A stretch of 61,877 nt of DNA from Allobrachymonas chironomi DSM 19884 (GCF_000374625.1 NZ_KB894775.1:1-61877); one strand, 5' to 3'. Positions 1 through 8,970 are shown, counted from the first letter of the stretch. The notes: generated from the letters alone by a model not told the origin. Made by a program: numbers and translations.

Positions 1-293
1 GAGCAGGCCTTCGGGACGATGAAGCGGCGGTTCAACCTGGCGCGGGCGCGGTATTTTGGCGCAGCGAAAGTGCAGGCGCAGATGTGTTGGGCGGCGCTGG
101 GGATGAACTTGCTGAAGGCGCATCGCAAGTTGAAAGCGATGGAGCTTGCAGGGGTAGGTGCGCCCTGAAAGGGGTAATGGGGCCGCAAAAGCGGCTCTTC
201 GCCATGTTTGAGCCGGGCAAATTGGCCGAATTGGCGGAATTTTCATCGCTCATGCTCGAAACTGGCGTATTCGAGGGAGGTTATGCAGTGGTC
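1..293 (+). mobile_element. IS5-family insertion sequence, 3' end (truncated by window edge)
   Basis: Bases 1-168 encode the last 55 residues of a DDE transposase, ending in TGA at 166-168. The fragment opens with EQAFGTMKRRF and continues ARARYFGAAKVQAQ, which fits the C-terminal Y-R-E-K region of IS5-type transposases, with the last catalytic Glu in the first codon and a Lys seven residues later. About 120 non-coding bases follow. The sequence GGTTATGCAGTGGTC at 279-293 resembles the terminal inverted repeat style of IS1031/ISL2-type elements (reverse strand begins GACC..TGCATAACC), so I place the right end near 293, possibly followed by a TTA target repeat. The left end is outside the window, so the boundary is inferred. 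Confidence 0.75.
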
Positions 294-488
294 TTAAAGC
301 TCACGTTCTCGTGCCCGGCCAGCCTCAAGGCTGACCTCGACCGCTACGCCGCGCTGCACGCGCAGGCGTATGGCGAGGCGGTCGATGCCACGACGCTGAT
401 CCCGCATATGCTGGAGGCATTCATGGCCGGCGACCGGGGATTCAGGAAGGGAGGCGGGAGCAAGGCTGCACTTCCGAAGTCAGGTTGA
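288..488 (+). pseudogene. DUF2274 family protein, 5'-truncated by the IS
   Basis: The last ~65 residues read LKLTFSCPASLKADLDRY, then a segment ending LIPHMLEAFMAGDRGF. From memory this is the core of DUF2274, a short protein encoded directly after trbI at the end of the trb conjugation genes in Tn4371-like elements. Family members start with about 15 further residues before the KLTF motif. These are missing because the IS5-type element joins here. A GTG at 288 lies inside the IS end, preceded by GAGGGAGG at 273-280, so a shortened protein might still be made. I call it a remnant. Its presence marks the conjugation-gene end of an integrated element. Confidence 0.7.
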
Positions 489-520
489 CGATGCGGACGC
501 ATCCGCCATCCGCTCACCAA

Positions 521-554
521 GAAAGCGCAGCCTACTGGCTGCGCTTTCGCTTTT
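521..554 (+). terminator. Rho-independent terminator after the DUF2274 remnant
   Basis: A 12-bp perfect stem GAAAGCGCAGCC (521-532) pairs with GGCTGCGCTTTC (537-548) across a TACT loop, followed by GCTTTT. It would end transcription of the mobile-element operon. Confidence 0.8.
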
Positions 555-761
555 GAGGAGCCTTGTGGAAGTGCAGGACTACGATGACCGATGCGACCTT
601 GCCTGCTGCGGTGCCCTTGCGCTTACCACCGCGAAGCGCCCGTGCGACACCTAGCTCGAAAAGCAGCAAGAGCACGCAACGGCTGAAATCTAGCCTAACC
701 TATTACCCCATAAGACCTTTTTCCCTGCTGCACATCTGCATGAAAGACTTGACAGCGGACA

Positions 762-769
762 TTTTTCAT
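762..769. other. Candidate attachment site (attR-like) of a Tn4371-family ICE
   Basis: The octamer TTTTTCAT is the direct-repeat core reported for Tn4371-family integrative conjugative elements. It lies 281 bp after the DUF2274 remnant and its terminator, and 10 bp before the stop codon of the chromosomal ygjP-like gene. That is where the right end of such an element should sit, since these elements end with trb genes. The 489-761 stretch otherwise holds only the terminator and no credible gene. Eight bases alone would be weak; the position carries the argument. Confidence 0.6.
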
Positions 770-779
770 GGCGTGCTGT

Positions 780-1592
780 TCACCACTGTGGCAGGCGGGC
801 GCCGGACAGCCACTGGCGCTGTTCGCGATAATCGGGCATCAACTGCTCGACCAGGGCCCAGAAGCGCGGACTGTGGTTCATTTCGCGCAGATGGCACAGC
901 TCGTGCACCACGACGTAATCGAGCACGGCGGACGGAAAATGCAACAGCCCCCAGTGCAGCCGGATCACACCACGCGCATTGGCACTGCCCCAGCGCGTAC
1001 GCGCATTGCTCAGGTGCAGCGCGCTGCAGCGCACATCCAGCAGCGGCGCGTAGACGGCCACACGCTGTTCGAAATGGCGCAGAGCCTGTTGCCGGAACCA
1101 GGCCAGGGTGACACGGCGCATGTCGGCGGCGGTGGCCTGTGGCGGCAGGCTCAGGGTCAGGCTGGGGGATGCACCGGCATCGCCCTCTTCCCAGTGCGCC
1201 AGCGCGGCTAACCGCGCCTGCGCCCGTGCCGGCGGCAGCTTCTGCCCGGCTGTCGACTGCGCATCGAGCAGGATGCGCATCGGCTGGCCCAGTAGCTGCA
1301 GCTGCATGCCATGCTGCCAGAGCACGGGCTGGGCGGCACTCCTGGCGGCCAGATAGTGTTCGCGCAGCTTGCGCAGGATCCAGCCGGCCCTGGACAGCAG
1401 CACATGCTCGACCTGGCCGCGCGTGATCCAGAAGGGAGCGGATACGGCCAGTCCGTCCTCGGTGATGCGCATGCCCAGCGTGCGGCGGTGGCTGCGTTGC
1501 AGACGGTAGCCGATATCCTGGCCATCCAGCACCAGCTGGCAGTTGGCCTGCGGGTGCTGCAGCAGCGGTTCGGAGCGGGTGGACTCTGTCAT
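780..1592 (-). CDS. YgjP-like zinc metallopeptidase (M48/DUF45, WLM-type)
   Basis: A 270-residue protein with the zinc motif HELCH at residues 230-234 in the context VVVHELCHLREMNHSPRFW. The third His ligand is probably H240. The upstream segment TRWGSANARGVIRLHW is typical of the YgjP/DUF45 family of soluble SprT-like metallopeptidases, whose substrates are mostly unknown. No signal peptide or membrane segment is visible. It is the last gene of the leftward corC-lnt-glyQ-glyS-gmhB operon, 20 nt after gmhB, and its stop codon abuts the putative ICE attachment site, which left the reading frame intact. Family assignment is firm; the biological role is not known. Confidence 0.88.
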   Translation of the reverse strand: MTESTRSEPLLQHPQANCQLVLDGQDIGYRLQRSHRRTLGMRITEDGLAVSAPFWITRGQVEHVLLSRAGWILRKLREHYLAARSAAQPVLWQHGMQLQLLGQPMRILLDAQSTAGQKLPPARAQARLAALAHWEEGDAGASPSLTLSLPPQATAADMRRVTLAWFRQQALRHFEQRVAVYAPLLDVRCSALHLSNARTRWGSANARGVIRLHWGLLHFPSAVLDYVVVHELCHLREMNHSPRFWALVEQLMPDYREQRQWLSGARLPQW

Positions 1593-1612
1593 GCGGATGC
1601 TGCCACCGTGGC

Positions 1613-2236
1613 TCAGGGGGTCAGGCTGGCCTGATCGGAAGCCGACTGGGCGGCCTGGGCCGCCTCCTCTTCCTGCAGCAGGGTCTTGGCAAAGTCCAGG
1701 AAATCGTCGTGTACCCGGGTGTGCGGCGGAAATGCCGGATCCAGCGGCTGGTCCCGCCAGATTTCGCCTTCACCGGTGCAGACCAGGTGCACCATGCAGC
1801 CGGCCGCCGAGGCCGCCTGCACGTCACGCAGGGCATCGCCCACGGCGTGGATGGACGACAGCTCGACACCGTAGCGCTCGGCAATCTCCAGGAACATGCC
1901 GGATTCCGGCTTGCGGCAGCTGCAGGATTCCTCGGCACTGTGCGGGCAGAAGAACACGGCATCGATGCGGCCACCATGCGCCTGCACCTGGCGGTGCATG
2001 ACCTCGTGGATCTCGTTGAGCGAGGCCATGTCCATCACGCCGCGACCGAGCGCAGGCTGGTTGCTGGCCACCACCACATGCCAGCCGGCGCGCGCCAGCA
2101 GGCCCAGGGCCTCCATGGCTCCGGGAATCGGCTCCCACTCCTGCGGGCCCTTGATGTAGCCCTTGCGGTACACATTCAGGGTGCCGTCGCGGTCTACCAC
2201 GACCAGCTTGAGGGCGTTGCGGCGCGGGGACGTCAT
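1613..2236 (-). CDS. gmhB: D-glycero-beta-D-manno-heptose 1,7-bisphosphate 7-phosphatase
   Basis: A 207-residue HAD-superfamily phosphatase. The nucleophile motif DRDGT is at residues 15-19, the second HAD motif at SNQ (58-60), and a zinc-binding cluster C97-x-H99-x5-C105-x-C107 lies in the middle, as in GmhB and histidinol-phosphatase relatives. GmhB removes the C7 phosphate in ADP-heptose synthesis for the LPS inner core and acts in the cytoplasm. It sits 22 nt after glyS and 20 nt before the ygjP-like gene. In many Burkholderiales a plsC acyltransferase gene follows gmhB here; it is absent. The C-terminal 25 residues are Ala/Gln/Glu-rich and probably disordered. Confidence 0.9.
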   Translation of the reverse strand: MTSPRRNALKLVVVDRDGTLNVYRKGYIKGPQEWEPIPGAMEALGLLARAGWHVVVASNQPALGRGVMDMASLNEIHEVMHRQVQAHGGRIDAVFFCPHSAEESCSCRKPESGMFLEIAERYGVELSSIHAVGDALRDVQAASAAGCMVHLVCTGEGEIWRDQPLDPAFPPHTRVHDDFLDFAKTLLQEEEAAQAAQSASDQASLTP

Positions 2237-2258
2237 GGCAGCAGCTCCAGCAGCAGGA

Positions 2259-4436
2259 TCAGACGGCCAGGCGCGACAGGTCGGCCACGCGGTTCATCGC
2301 CAGATGCAGCATTTTCAGCAGGCCCTGGCGGTTCATGCGCAAGTCGTCCTGTTCGGCGTTGACCATCACATCGTCAAAGAAGGCATCGACCGGGGCGCGC
2401 AGGGCCGCCAGCACCTGCAGCGATTCGGTGTAGCGGCCGCTGTCTACATGGGCATCGGCCTCGGGGAGAATCTGCTGCATGGCGGCAAACAGCGCCTTTT
2501 CGGCCTGTTCCTGCAGCAGCATCTCGCTGACATGTGCATCGACCACCTGACCGACATCACCGGCCTTCTTCAGGATGTTGCCGATGCGCTTGTTGGCCGC
2601 TGCCAGCGCCGGAGCCTCGGGCAGCTGGGCAAAGGCACGCACGGCTTCCAGACGCGCCGGAATCTCGCCCCAGGACGGACGCACGGCGATCACGGCATCG
2701 GCCTGCTGCGCACTGTAGCCCTGCTCGCGCAGATAGCCGCCGATACGCTCGTAGATGAAATCGAGCAGCTGCTGGTTGCTGCCGGTCGCATCGGGCAGCA
2801 GTGTGCCGAAGATGCCGCCCACGGCGGTTACCAGCGTGGACAGGTCCAGCGGCAGGCGCTTCTCGATCAGGATGCGGATCACGCCCAGCGCATGGCGGCG
2901 CAGCGCGAACGGATCCTTGTCGCCGGTGGGCAGGTTGCCAATGCCGAACATGCCGACCAGGGTTTCCAGCTTGTCGGCAAGTGCCAGCACGGTGCCGGTG
3001 TGGTTGCGCGGCAGCACATCACCGGCAAAGCGCGGCTTGTAATGGTCCTCGATGGCCAGTGCGACGCCATCGCGCAGGCCTTCGTGGCGGGCGTAGTACT
3101 GGCCCATGATGCCCTGCAGCTCGGGGAATTCGCCGACCATGTCGGTGAGCAGGTCGCACTTGGCCAGCTGCGCCGCCTGCTGCACCTTGCTGTCGAGCAC
3201 GTCGAAGCTGTCCTTGTCTTCCAGCGTGTAGGGGTGTGTGCCCAGACGCAGCTGGTTGACGATGGCATGCGCAATCTGGCGTACGCGATCGCTGCGCTCG
3301 GCCTGGGTGCCCAGCTTGTTGTGGTAGACCACCTTGGCCAGACCGGGAATGCGCTCCTCGAGCTTTTTCTTGCGGTCCTGGTCGAAGAAGAACTTGGCGT
3401 CAGCCAGGCGCGGACGAATCACGCGCTCGTTGCCGCCCACCACGGCCGAAGCATCAGCGGGGTTGATATTGCTGACCACCAGGAAGCGGTTGGTGAGCTT
3501 GCCTTCGGCATCGAGCAGCGGAAAGTACTTCTGGTTGGCCTTCATGGTCAGGATCAGGCATTCCTGCGGCACTTCCAGGAATTCGGGCTCGAAGGCGCAG
3601 ACCAGCACCTTGGGACGCTCGACCAGCGCCGTGACCTCTTCCAGCAGGGCCTCGTCGCTGATGGGCGTGTAACCCTGGCCCAGCTGCACGGCAGCCAGTT
3701 CCAGCTGGCGGGCGATATCGGCCTTGCGCTCCTCGAAGCTGGCAATCACGGCACCCTGCTCGCGCAGCGTGTCGGCATAGCTGTCGGCATCGGCCAGCGC
3801 GATCGGATCGGTGCTGGCCTCGAAACGGTGGCCGTGTGTCTGGCGGCCGGCCTGCAGGCCGAGCGCCTGCACCGGCACCACGGTGCTGCCATGCAGCGCC
3901 ACCAGACCGTGCGCGGGACGCACGAACTGCACGCTGCTCCAGCCCGGCATGTCGCAACCGGTTTCCAGCTGGTAGGTCATGACCTTGGGAATCGGCAGCT
4001 TGCTGATGGCTTCTTCCAGCGCCTTCTGCAGACCGCTGTCGAGGGAAGCGCCGTCAATCACGCTGTCCAGGAACAGGGATTCGGCCTTGCCGTCCTGCTG
4101 GCGCTTGAGCTGCGCCACTGCATCGGCGCCCTTGCCGAGAGCCTGCAGCTTCTTCAGCAGCGCGGGGGTGGCCTGGCCGTCGGCATCGAGACCGACCGTG
4201 ACCGGCATCAGCTTGAGCTGCACCGGCTTGTCCTCGGCCTTGGCGACCACGCGGGTGACATGGGCGGCCAGACGGCGCGGGCTGGCATAAGGGGTGGCGA
4301 CACTGTTGCCATTGGCCAGACCCTGGGCGCGCAGCGCGGCCAGCAGGGTATCGGCAAAGGCCTGGCCCAGCTTTTTCAGCGCCTTGGGCGGCAGTTCTTC
4401 GACAAACAGTTCTACGAGCAGATTGGGAATCGTCAT
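2259..4436 (-). CDS. glyS: Glycyl-tRNA synthetase beta subunit
   Basis: A 725-residue beta subunit of the tetrameric (alpha2-beta2) bacterial glycyl-tRNA synthetase. It starts MTIPNLLVELFVEELPPKAL, the near-invariant GlyS N-terminus, so the ATG at 4436 was chosen over an in-frame ATG 60 nt upstream inside glyQ. The beta subunit supplies the tRNA-binding and anticodon-binding modules and the HD-like core; recognisable blocks include LVERPKVLVCAFEPEFLE and NRFLVVSN. The gene starts 11 nt after the glyQ stop, which implies coupled translation. It is slightly longer than E. coli GlyS (689 residues), as is usual in betaproteobacteria. Confidence 0.96.
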   Translation of the reverse strand: MTIPNLLVELFVEELPPKALKKLGQAFADTLLAALRAQGLANGNSVATPYASPRRLAAHVTRVVAKAEDKPVQLKLMPVTVGLDADGQATPALLKKLQALGKGADAVAQLKRQQDGKAESLFLDSVIDGASLDSGLQKALEEAISKLPIPKVMTYQLETGCDMPGWSSVQFVRPAHGLVALHGSTVVPVQALGLQAGRQTHGHRFEASTDPIALADADSYADTLREQGAVIASFEERKADIARQLELAAVQLGQGYTPISDEALLEEVTALVERPKVLVCAFEPEFLEVPQECLILTMKANQKYFPLLDAEGKLTNRFLVVSNINPADASAVVGGNERVIRPRLADAKFFFDQDRKKKLEERIPGLAKVVYHNKLGTQAERSDRVRQIAHAIVNQLRLGTHPYTLEDKDSFDVLDSKVQQAAQLAKCDLLTDMVGEFPELQGIMGQYYARHEGLRDGVALAIEDHYKPRFAGDVLPRNHTGTVLALADKLETLVGMFGIGNLPTGDKDPFALRRHALGVIRILIEKRLPLDLSTLVTAVGGIFGTLLPDATGSNQQLLDFIYERIGGYLREQGYSAQQADAVIAVRPSWGEIPARLEAVRAFAQLPEAPALAAANKRIGNILKKAGDVGQVVDAHVSEMLLQEQAEKALFAAMQQILPEADAHVDSGRYTESLQVLAALRAPVDAFFDDVMVNAEQDDLRMNRQGLLKMLHLAMNRVADLSRLAV

Positions 4437-4447
4437 GGTGTTCTTTC

Positions 4448-5368
4448 TCAGGCGGCCTTCTTGTCCTTGGAGGCAGCTTCCATCTGGGCCACCCACTCGC
4501 GCGGTGCCATGGGGAAGCCCAGGCGCTCACGGCTGTCGTAATAACTTTGCGCCACGGCGCGCGCCAGGTTGCGGATGCGGCCGATGTAGGCGGCACGCTC
4601 GGTGACGGAAATCGCACCGCGGGCATCCAGCAGGTTGAAGGTGTGCGCAGCCTTGAGCACCTGCTCGTAGGCCGGCAACGCCAGCTGCTGTTCGATCAGG
4701 TATTTGGCCTGTTTTTCGTGCGCGGCGAAAGCCTGGAACAGGAAATCGGCATCGCTGTGCTCGAAGTTGTAGGTGGACTGCTCGACTTCGTTCTGGTGGT
4801 AGACATCGCCATAGGTCAGGCCATCGGTCCATTGCAGCTTGTAAACGTTGTCCACGCCCTGCAGGTACATGGCCAGGCGCTCCAGGCCGTAGGTGATTTC
4901 GCCGGTGGCCGGCTTGCAGTCGATACCGCCGACCTGCTGGAAATAGGTGAACTGCGTCACTTCCATGCCGTTGAGCCAGACTTCCCAGCCCAGGCCCCAG
5001 GCGCCCAGTGTGGGATTCTCCCAGTCGTCCTCGACAAAGCGGATGTCGTTCTGCTTCAGGTCGAAGCCGAGTGCCTCCAGGCTACCCAGGTAGAGCTCCA
5101 GGATGTTGGAGGGGGCCGGCTTGAGCACGACCTGGTACTGGTAGTAGTGCTGCAGGCGGTTGGGGTTGTTGCCGTAGCGGCCATCCTTGGGACGGCGGCT
5201 GGGCTGCACATAGGCGGCCTTCCACGGTTCGGGGCCGATGGCGCGCAGGAAGGTGGCGGTGTGGCTGGTGCCAGCACCGACTTCCATGTCATAGGGTTGC
5301 AGCAGCGCGCAGCCCTGGGCGTCCCAGTATTGCTGCAGCTTGAGAATGATTTGTTGGAATGTCAGCAT
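4448..5368 (-). CDS. glyQ: Glycyl-tRNA synthetase alpha subunit
   Basis: A 306-residue class II aminoacyl-tRNA synthetase catalytic subunit that charges tRNA-Gly with glycine using ATP. The motif [14 protein letters not shown], followed by [10 protein letters not shown], is diagnostic for GlyQ. The start [20 protein letters not shown] at 5368 matches the family N-terminus; an ATG 30 nt upstream is less likely. It lies between lnt (69 nt upstream) and glyS (11 nt downstream) in the leftward operon. The C-terminus ends in a short Lys/Ala tail (SKDKKAA). Confidence 0.97.
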   Translation of the reverse strand: MLTFQQIILKLQQYWDAQGCALLQPYDMEVGAGTSHTATFLRAIGPEPWKAAYVQPSRRPKDGRYGNNPNRLQHYYQYQVVLKPAPSNILELYLGSLEALGFDLKQNDIRFVEDDWENPTLGAWGLGWEVWLNGMEVTQFTYFQQVGGIDCKPATGEITYGLERLAMYLQGVDNVYKLQWTDGLTYGDVYHQNEVEQSTYNFEHSDADFLFQAFAAHEKQAKYLIEQQLALPAYEQVLKAAHTFNLLDARGAISVTERAAYIGRIRNLARAVAQSYYDSRERLGFPMAPREWVAQMEAASKDKKAA

Positions 5369-5437
5369 AAATATCCTGTCTGCCCGCAAGGGGGCCAATG
5401 AATCATTTTAGCGGGGGAATATGGCGCAGTGCCGGCA

Positions 5438-7078
5438 TCAGCCGCGCGGGCGCGGCGCACGCAGGGCAAACAGCGCCAGCAGCGCCATGCCGAGCAGCCA
5501 CAAGGGCCACAGACCGAACTGTCCGGCCCAGCGCGCAAACGGCGTCAGGCCCTCCCGCCCCTGCACCTCGCCGCGCAGTACGCCGCGTTCCAGACGCGGC
5601 AGCTCCTGCTGGACCCGGCCCAGGTGATCGATGATGGCAGTGGAGCCGGTATTGGTGGCACGCAGCATCGGACGGCCCAGTTCCGTGGCACGCATGCGGC
5701 TGATATGGCGGTGCTGGTCGATCGCCACCGTGTCACCGAACCAGGCGATATTGCTGACGTTGGCAAGCATCGTCGGCGCCTGGCCGGGATCGGTAAAGCT
5801 GATGGCAAGCTCTTCGCCAAACAGGTCTTCGTAGCAGATATTGGGCTGGATGCGCTGGCCCTGCCAGAGCAGCCGCGGCTGGTTGGCATCGCCGCGCAGA
5901 AAGTTGCCCAGCGGCATCACCATCATGTCGACAAACCACTGGAAGCCATAAGGCACAAACTCGCCAAACGGCACCAGATGCTGCTTGAGATAACGGTATT
6001 CCGGCTGCTGCGCAGGCGGCAGCAGCACGCCGGACTGCGGCTGGCTGCCGGCCGTCACGGCCCCACCCGGCACCATGCCGACCACCGCATTGGCCAGACC
6101 GGTGTCGAAGCTGCCAGCCGGGGTGCCGATCAGTGCGGCCTGATCCCCCGTGGCAAAACGCTGCTGCAGCGCCTGCCAGTAGCCCGGCGGCAGCTGCTCG
6201 GGCAGCAACGGCAGGGCCGTCTCGGGCAGCAGCACCAGCGGGGCCTGCGCCGCCATCAGTTGATCGCCATACCAGAGCAAGGCGGTCTCGATGCCGCCAT
6301 TGGGCAGGAATTTCTCATTTTGCGGGATATTGCCCTGCATCAGCTCCACACCCAGTGGCCGGCTGCCGGCGGGGCTGGTCAGGCCGGGGTTGATGCCCTC
6401 GCGCAGCATGATGCCGGCCAGCAGCAGCGCGACCACGCCGGCGGCGGTGGCCAGGCCCTGGCGTACCGGTGCGGCACGGCCCCGCAACTGGCGCATGGCC
6501 AGCAGGGCCGCGATCCAGCTGGCCAGAAAACCGATGCCATAAACGCCCAGCCAGGGTGCCCAGCCGGCCAGCGGGCCTTCCACATGGGCATAGCCCAACG
6601 CGCCCCAGGGGAACCCGGTAAACAGCACGCCACGACACAGTTCGGCCAACAGCCAGAGCGCGGCAAACAGCAGGCTGCCGCCGGTGCGCCAGGGCCCCTG
6701 CAGCGCCAGCCACAGACCGCAGGCCAGCGCGTAATACAGGGCGAGTGCGGCAGCCAGCAGCAGCACGGCCAGCGCCGACAGCCAGGCCAGCATGCCGCCG
6801 TACACATGCATGGAGATGTAAAGCCACCAGAAGGTGCTGGCAAGCCAGACCGTGGCCAGCAGCCAGCCACGCCAAAAACCGTGACGGAAACGCTGGCGCG
6901 GTGTGCCGGACGGCGGCACCGAGGCTGCCAGCAGCCAGACTGCCAGCGCCAGCACCAGCGGCTGCAGCCACCACAGCGCCATGCCGCCCCAGGGCCAGGC
7001 TCCGGCCCAGGCCAGCAGCAGGCCGCACAGGGCCAGCAGCAGATAGCCGATACGTCCGGCAGGCAATCGGGAAGTCAT
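5438..7078 (-). CDS. lnt: Apolipoprotein N-acyltransferase
   Basis: A 546-residue inner-membrane enzyme that transfers the third acyl chain to the N-terminal Cys of lipoproteins, the last step of lipoprotein maturation. The N-terminal half (residues ~8-225) has about six to eight hydrophobic membrane segments. The C-terminal half is a periplasmic nitrilase-like domain with the expected catalytic set: E286 (LLPETALP), K365 (YLKQHLVPFGEF) and C415 (NICYEDLFGEEL). It starts 30 nt after corC. The same window also encodes LolC/E and LolD, the exporters that use mature triacylated lipoproteins. Confidence 0.96.
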   Translation of the reverse strand: MTSRLPAGRIGYLLLALCGLLLAWAGAWPWGGMALWWLQPLVLALAVWLLAASVPPSGTPRQRFRHGFWRGWLLATVWLASTFWWLYISMHVYGGMLAWLSALAVLLLAAALALYYALACGLWLALQGPWRTGGSLLFAALWLLAELCRGVLFTGFPWGALGYAHVEGPLAGWAPWLGVYGIGFLASWIAALLAMRQLRGRAAPVRQGLATAAGVVALLLAGIMLREGINPGLTSPAGSRPLGVELMQGNIPQNEKFLPNGGIETALLWYGDQLMAAQAPLVLLPETALPLLPEQLPPGYWQALQQRFATGDQAALIGTPAGSFDTGLANAVVGMVPGGAVTAGSQPQSGVLLPPAQQPEYRYLKQHLVPFGEFVPYGFQWFVDMMVMPLGNFLRGDANQPRLLWQGQRIQPNICYEDLFGEELAISFTDPGQAPTMLANVSNIAWFGDTVAIDQHRHISRMRATELGRPMLRATNTGSTAIIDHLGRVQQELPRLERGVLRGEVQGREGLTPFARWAGQFGLWPLWLLGMALLALFALRAPRPRG

Positions 7079-7108
7079 GGCGTCTGGTGGCGACTGGTGC
7101 CGGCTGCC

Positions 7109-7990
7109 TTATCCGGCTGCCTCGGTATGCGCAGCGCGGGACACCTTGAACCAGCGCACCGCGCCACCACGCGTGTGCATGACGACAAAGTTCAGGCCGT
7201 CCAGCGTGATGTACTCGCCACGACGCGGCACATGCCCCATTTCGTGGGCAATCAGGCCGCCGATGGTATCGAAACTGTCTTCATCCTCGGGGTCACTGCT
7301 GGTGATGCGCACCTCGAAGTCCTCGTTGATGCGCTCGACCGGGGTGTCGCCACTGACGCGGTAGGAACCGTCTGCCAGACTGTAGATATCGCCCTCTTCC
7401 TCGATCTCGTCGAATTCGTCCTCGATCTCGCCGACGATCTCTTCCAGCACGTCCTCGATCGTGACCAGGCCGGCCAGGCGGCCGAATTCATCGATCACCA
7501 TGGCCTGGTGGTTGCGCTTGACGCGGAACTCGCGCAGCAGCTCGTTCAGGCCCTTGCTTTCCGGGACAAACAGCGGGGCTCGCAGCAGCACGCGGATATT
7601 CAGATCGGGGGCGCGCTGCAGCTTGAGCAGGTCCTTGGACATCAGCGTGCCGATGATGTTGTCACGCTCGCCTTCGTAGACCGGGAATCGTGAATGGGCC
7701 GTGTTGATGACGGTCTTGAGCAGTTCGTCATAGCTGGCGTTGATGTCCAGCAGGTCCATGCGCTTGGCCGGCACCATGACATCGCTGGCAGTCATGCCGG
7801 CGATGCGCAGCACGCCCTCCAGCATGATGCGGCTGTCGGGGCCGATGACATCGTTGCTTTCGGCCTGGGCCAGGGTGTTGTAGAGCTCTTCCGGGGAGTC
7901 GGGTCCGGGATGCAGGAATTCGGCGATTTTTTGCAGCAGGCTGCGTTTGTCCTCATGTCCCAGACTGGGGGAAGGCGAAGGGTCACTCAC
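7109..7990 (-). CDS. corC: CorC/HlyC-family CBS-domain protein
   Basis: A 293-residue soluble protein with paired CBS domains (about residues 70-200, with VMVPAKRMDLLD and NHQAMVIDEFGRLAGLVT) and a C-terminal CorC/HlyC transporter-associated domain (about 205-290). An acidic stretch EIEDEFDEIEEE links them. The family is linked to magnesium/cobalt efflux or resistance, with CBS domains that bind adenine nucleotides; the exact role in this organism is inferred. It is the first gene of the leftward operon, with lnt starting 30 nt downstream. This corC-lnt pair is widely conserved in proteobacteria (ybeX-lnt in E. coli). Confidence 0.93.
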   Translation of the reverse strand: MSDPSPSPSLGHEDKRSLLQKIAEFLHPGPDSPEELYNTLAQAESNDVIGPDSRIMLEGVLRIAGMTASDVMVPAKRMDLLDINASYDELLKTVINTAHSRFPVYEGERDNIIGTLMSKDLLKLQRAPDLNIRVLLRAPLFVPESKGLNELLREFRVKRNHQAMVIDEFGRLAGLVTIEDVLEEIVGEIEDEFDEIEEEGDIYSLADGSYRVSGDTPVERINEDFEVRITSSDPEDEDSFDTIGGLIAHEMGHVPRRGEYITLDGLNFVVMHTRGGAVRWFKVSRAAHTEAAG

Positions 7991-8042
7991 GGAATTGGAA
8001 GCACTGGCGTGCAGATGGTTGCAATGATCCTAGGATACACAA

Positions 8043-8082
8043 AATCCGGGACACCCGAATGTCAGGTATGCCCGGATTCCCT
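8043..8082 (-). terminator. Possible weak terminator after the GNAT gene
   Basis: AATCCGGG (8043-8050) and CCCGGATT (8071-8078) form an 8-bp stem with a 20-base loop. Read leftward the stem is followed by TTTT, suiting a terminator for the gene ending at 8100. It also lies in the corC upstream region. The long loop lowers confidence. Confidence 0.4.
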
Positions 8083-8099
8083 TTGCCTGACTGGCAGAT

Positions 8100-8780
8100 T
8101 CAGGAATGCTGGCGCAGCAGCGGGTTTCCCAGCAGGCCGAAGCCTTGCAGACGTTGCAGGAAGTCCTGGTAATTGCGCAGCTGCTTTTTCATGCGGTAGT
8201 CGGTATAGGCCACACGGGTATCGAGCGCTTCTTCCAGACGGCTGGCATGGGTGGCAGCCGGCAGGGTCAGATAGGCTTCGGACTCTTCGCCATCGCGCTC
8301 GACGCGGGCACCAGCCTTGCGCGCAATGCGCAGCATCGGACGGTTTTCGGTCAGGGCGTGGATGTAGAGCAGATTCAGGCCGCGGTTGCGGCAGTGCAGG
8401 ATGGCGCGGTCAAACAGCTGCTGGCCCATGCCTATGCCACGCAGGCTCTTGTTGACGGAACCACCAAATTCGGCCGCCTTGCCATCGGGGCTGTAGCCCA
8501 GATGCGCCATGGCTACCAGATTCAGATCTTCGTCGTAGTAACCGTACAGTTCGTCGCTGTCGAACTCCAGGCCGTTGACATAGCGCTCGATATGACGATC
8601 ACCAGCCAGCAGGCCAAAACGCAGGTATCGGTCGCGTTCGTCCAGCGCAAGCAGGTGCTCCAGCACCTTGTGGCGATGGTGTTCGGGCACCTCGCGCAGC
8701 GGCACCTCGGTGCGGGCACGCAGCGGTTCACGCGGAGGTTGCGCCAATACGGCTTCAAAGTCGGCAACGGCAGTCGTCAT
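8100..8780 (-). CDS. GNAT-family N-acetyltransferase
   Basis: A 226-residue protein whose central part is a GNAT fold. The acetyl-CoA pyrophosphate-binding loop is SLRGIGMGQQLFDRAI, followed by an alpha-helix and LLYIHALTENRPMLRIARKAGA, the usual motif A/B region. An N-terminal ~60 residues rich in His, Arg and Glu (HHRHKVLEHLLALDERDRYLRF) resembles the start of bacterial GNATs annotated as generic acetyltransferases. The C-terminal ~40 residues are an added helical tail. No signal peptide. The substrate cannot be told from sequence. It is monocistronic, with its own upstream region of about 190 bp and a possible terminator at 8043-8082. Confidence 0.8.
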   Translation of the reverse strand: MTTAVADFEAVLAQPPREPLRARTEVPLREVPEHHRHKVLEHLLALDERDRYLRFGLLAGDRHIERYVNGLEFDSDELYGYYDEDLNLVAMAHLGYSPDGKAAEFGGSVNKSLRGIGMGQQLFDRAILHCRNRGLNLLYIHALTENRPMLRIARKAGARVERDGEESEAYLTLPAATHASRLEEALDTRVAYTDYRMKKQLRNYQDFLQRLQGFGLLGNPLLRQHS

Positions 8781-8970
8781 GGGAGTTTCCTTGACTGGCA
8801 GCTCGCACCGTGTGGGCCTTGCTGCACAGTTGAAACGGTCGCGCGGGTTGGCAACCGGACGAACACGAGTATAGGGTTATCCCTTGTTGCGATTCATGAA
8901 ACAGACATAAAACCCCATGCAATGTAAGAAATAGCACACTTGTTCGATTCCACTGTCAACACCACGCCAC

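Noticed and set aside
563-1111. Open frame across the attachment site
   Set aside because: It runs antisense into the ygjP-like gene and has no family features.
2163-4541. A 792-codon open frame antisense to glyS
   Set aside because: It mirrors glyS exactly, is His/Gln/Gly-rich without family motifs, and arises from GC-rich codon usage.
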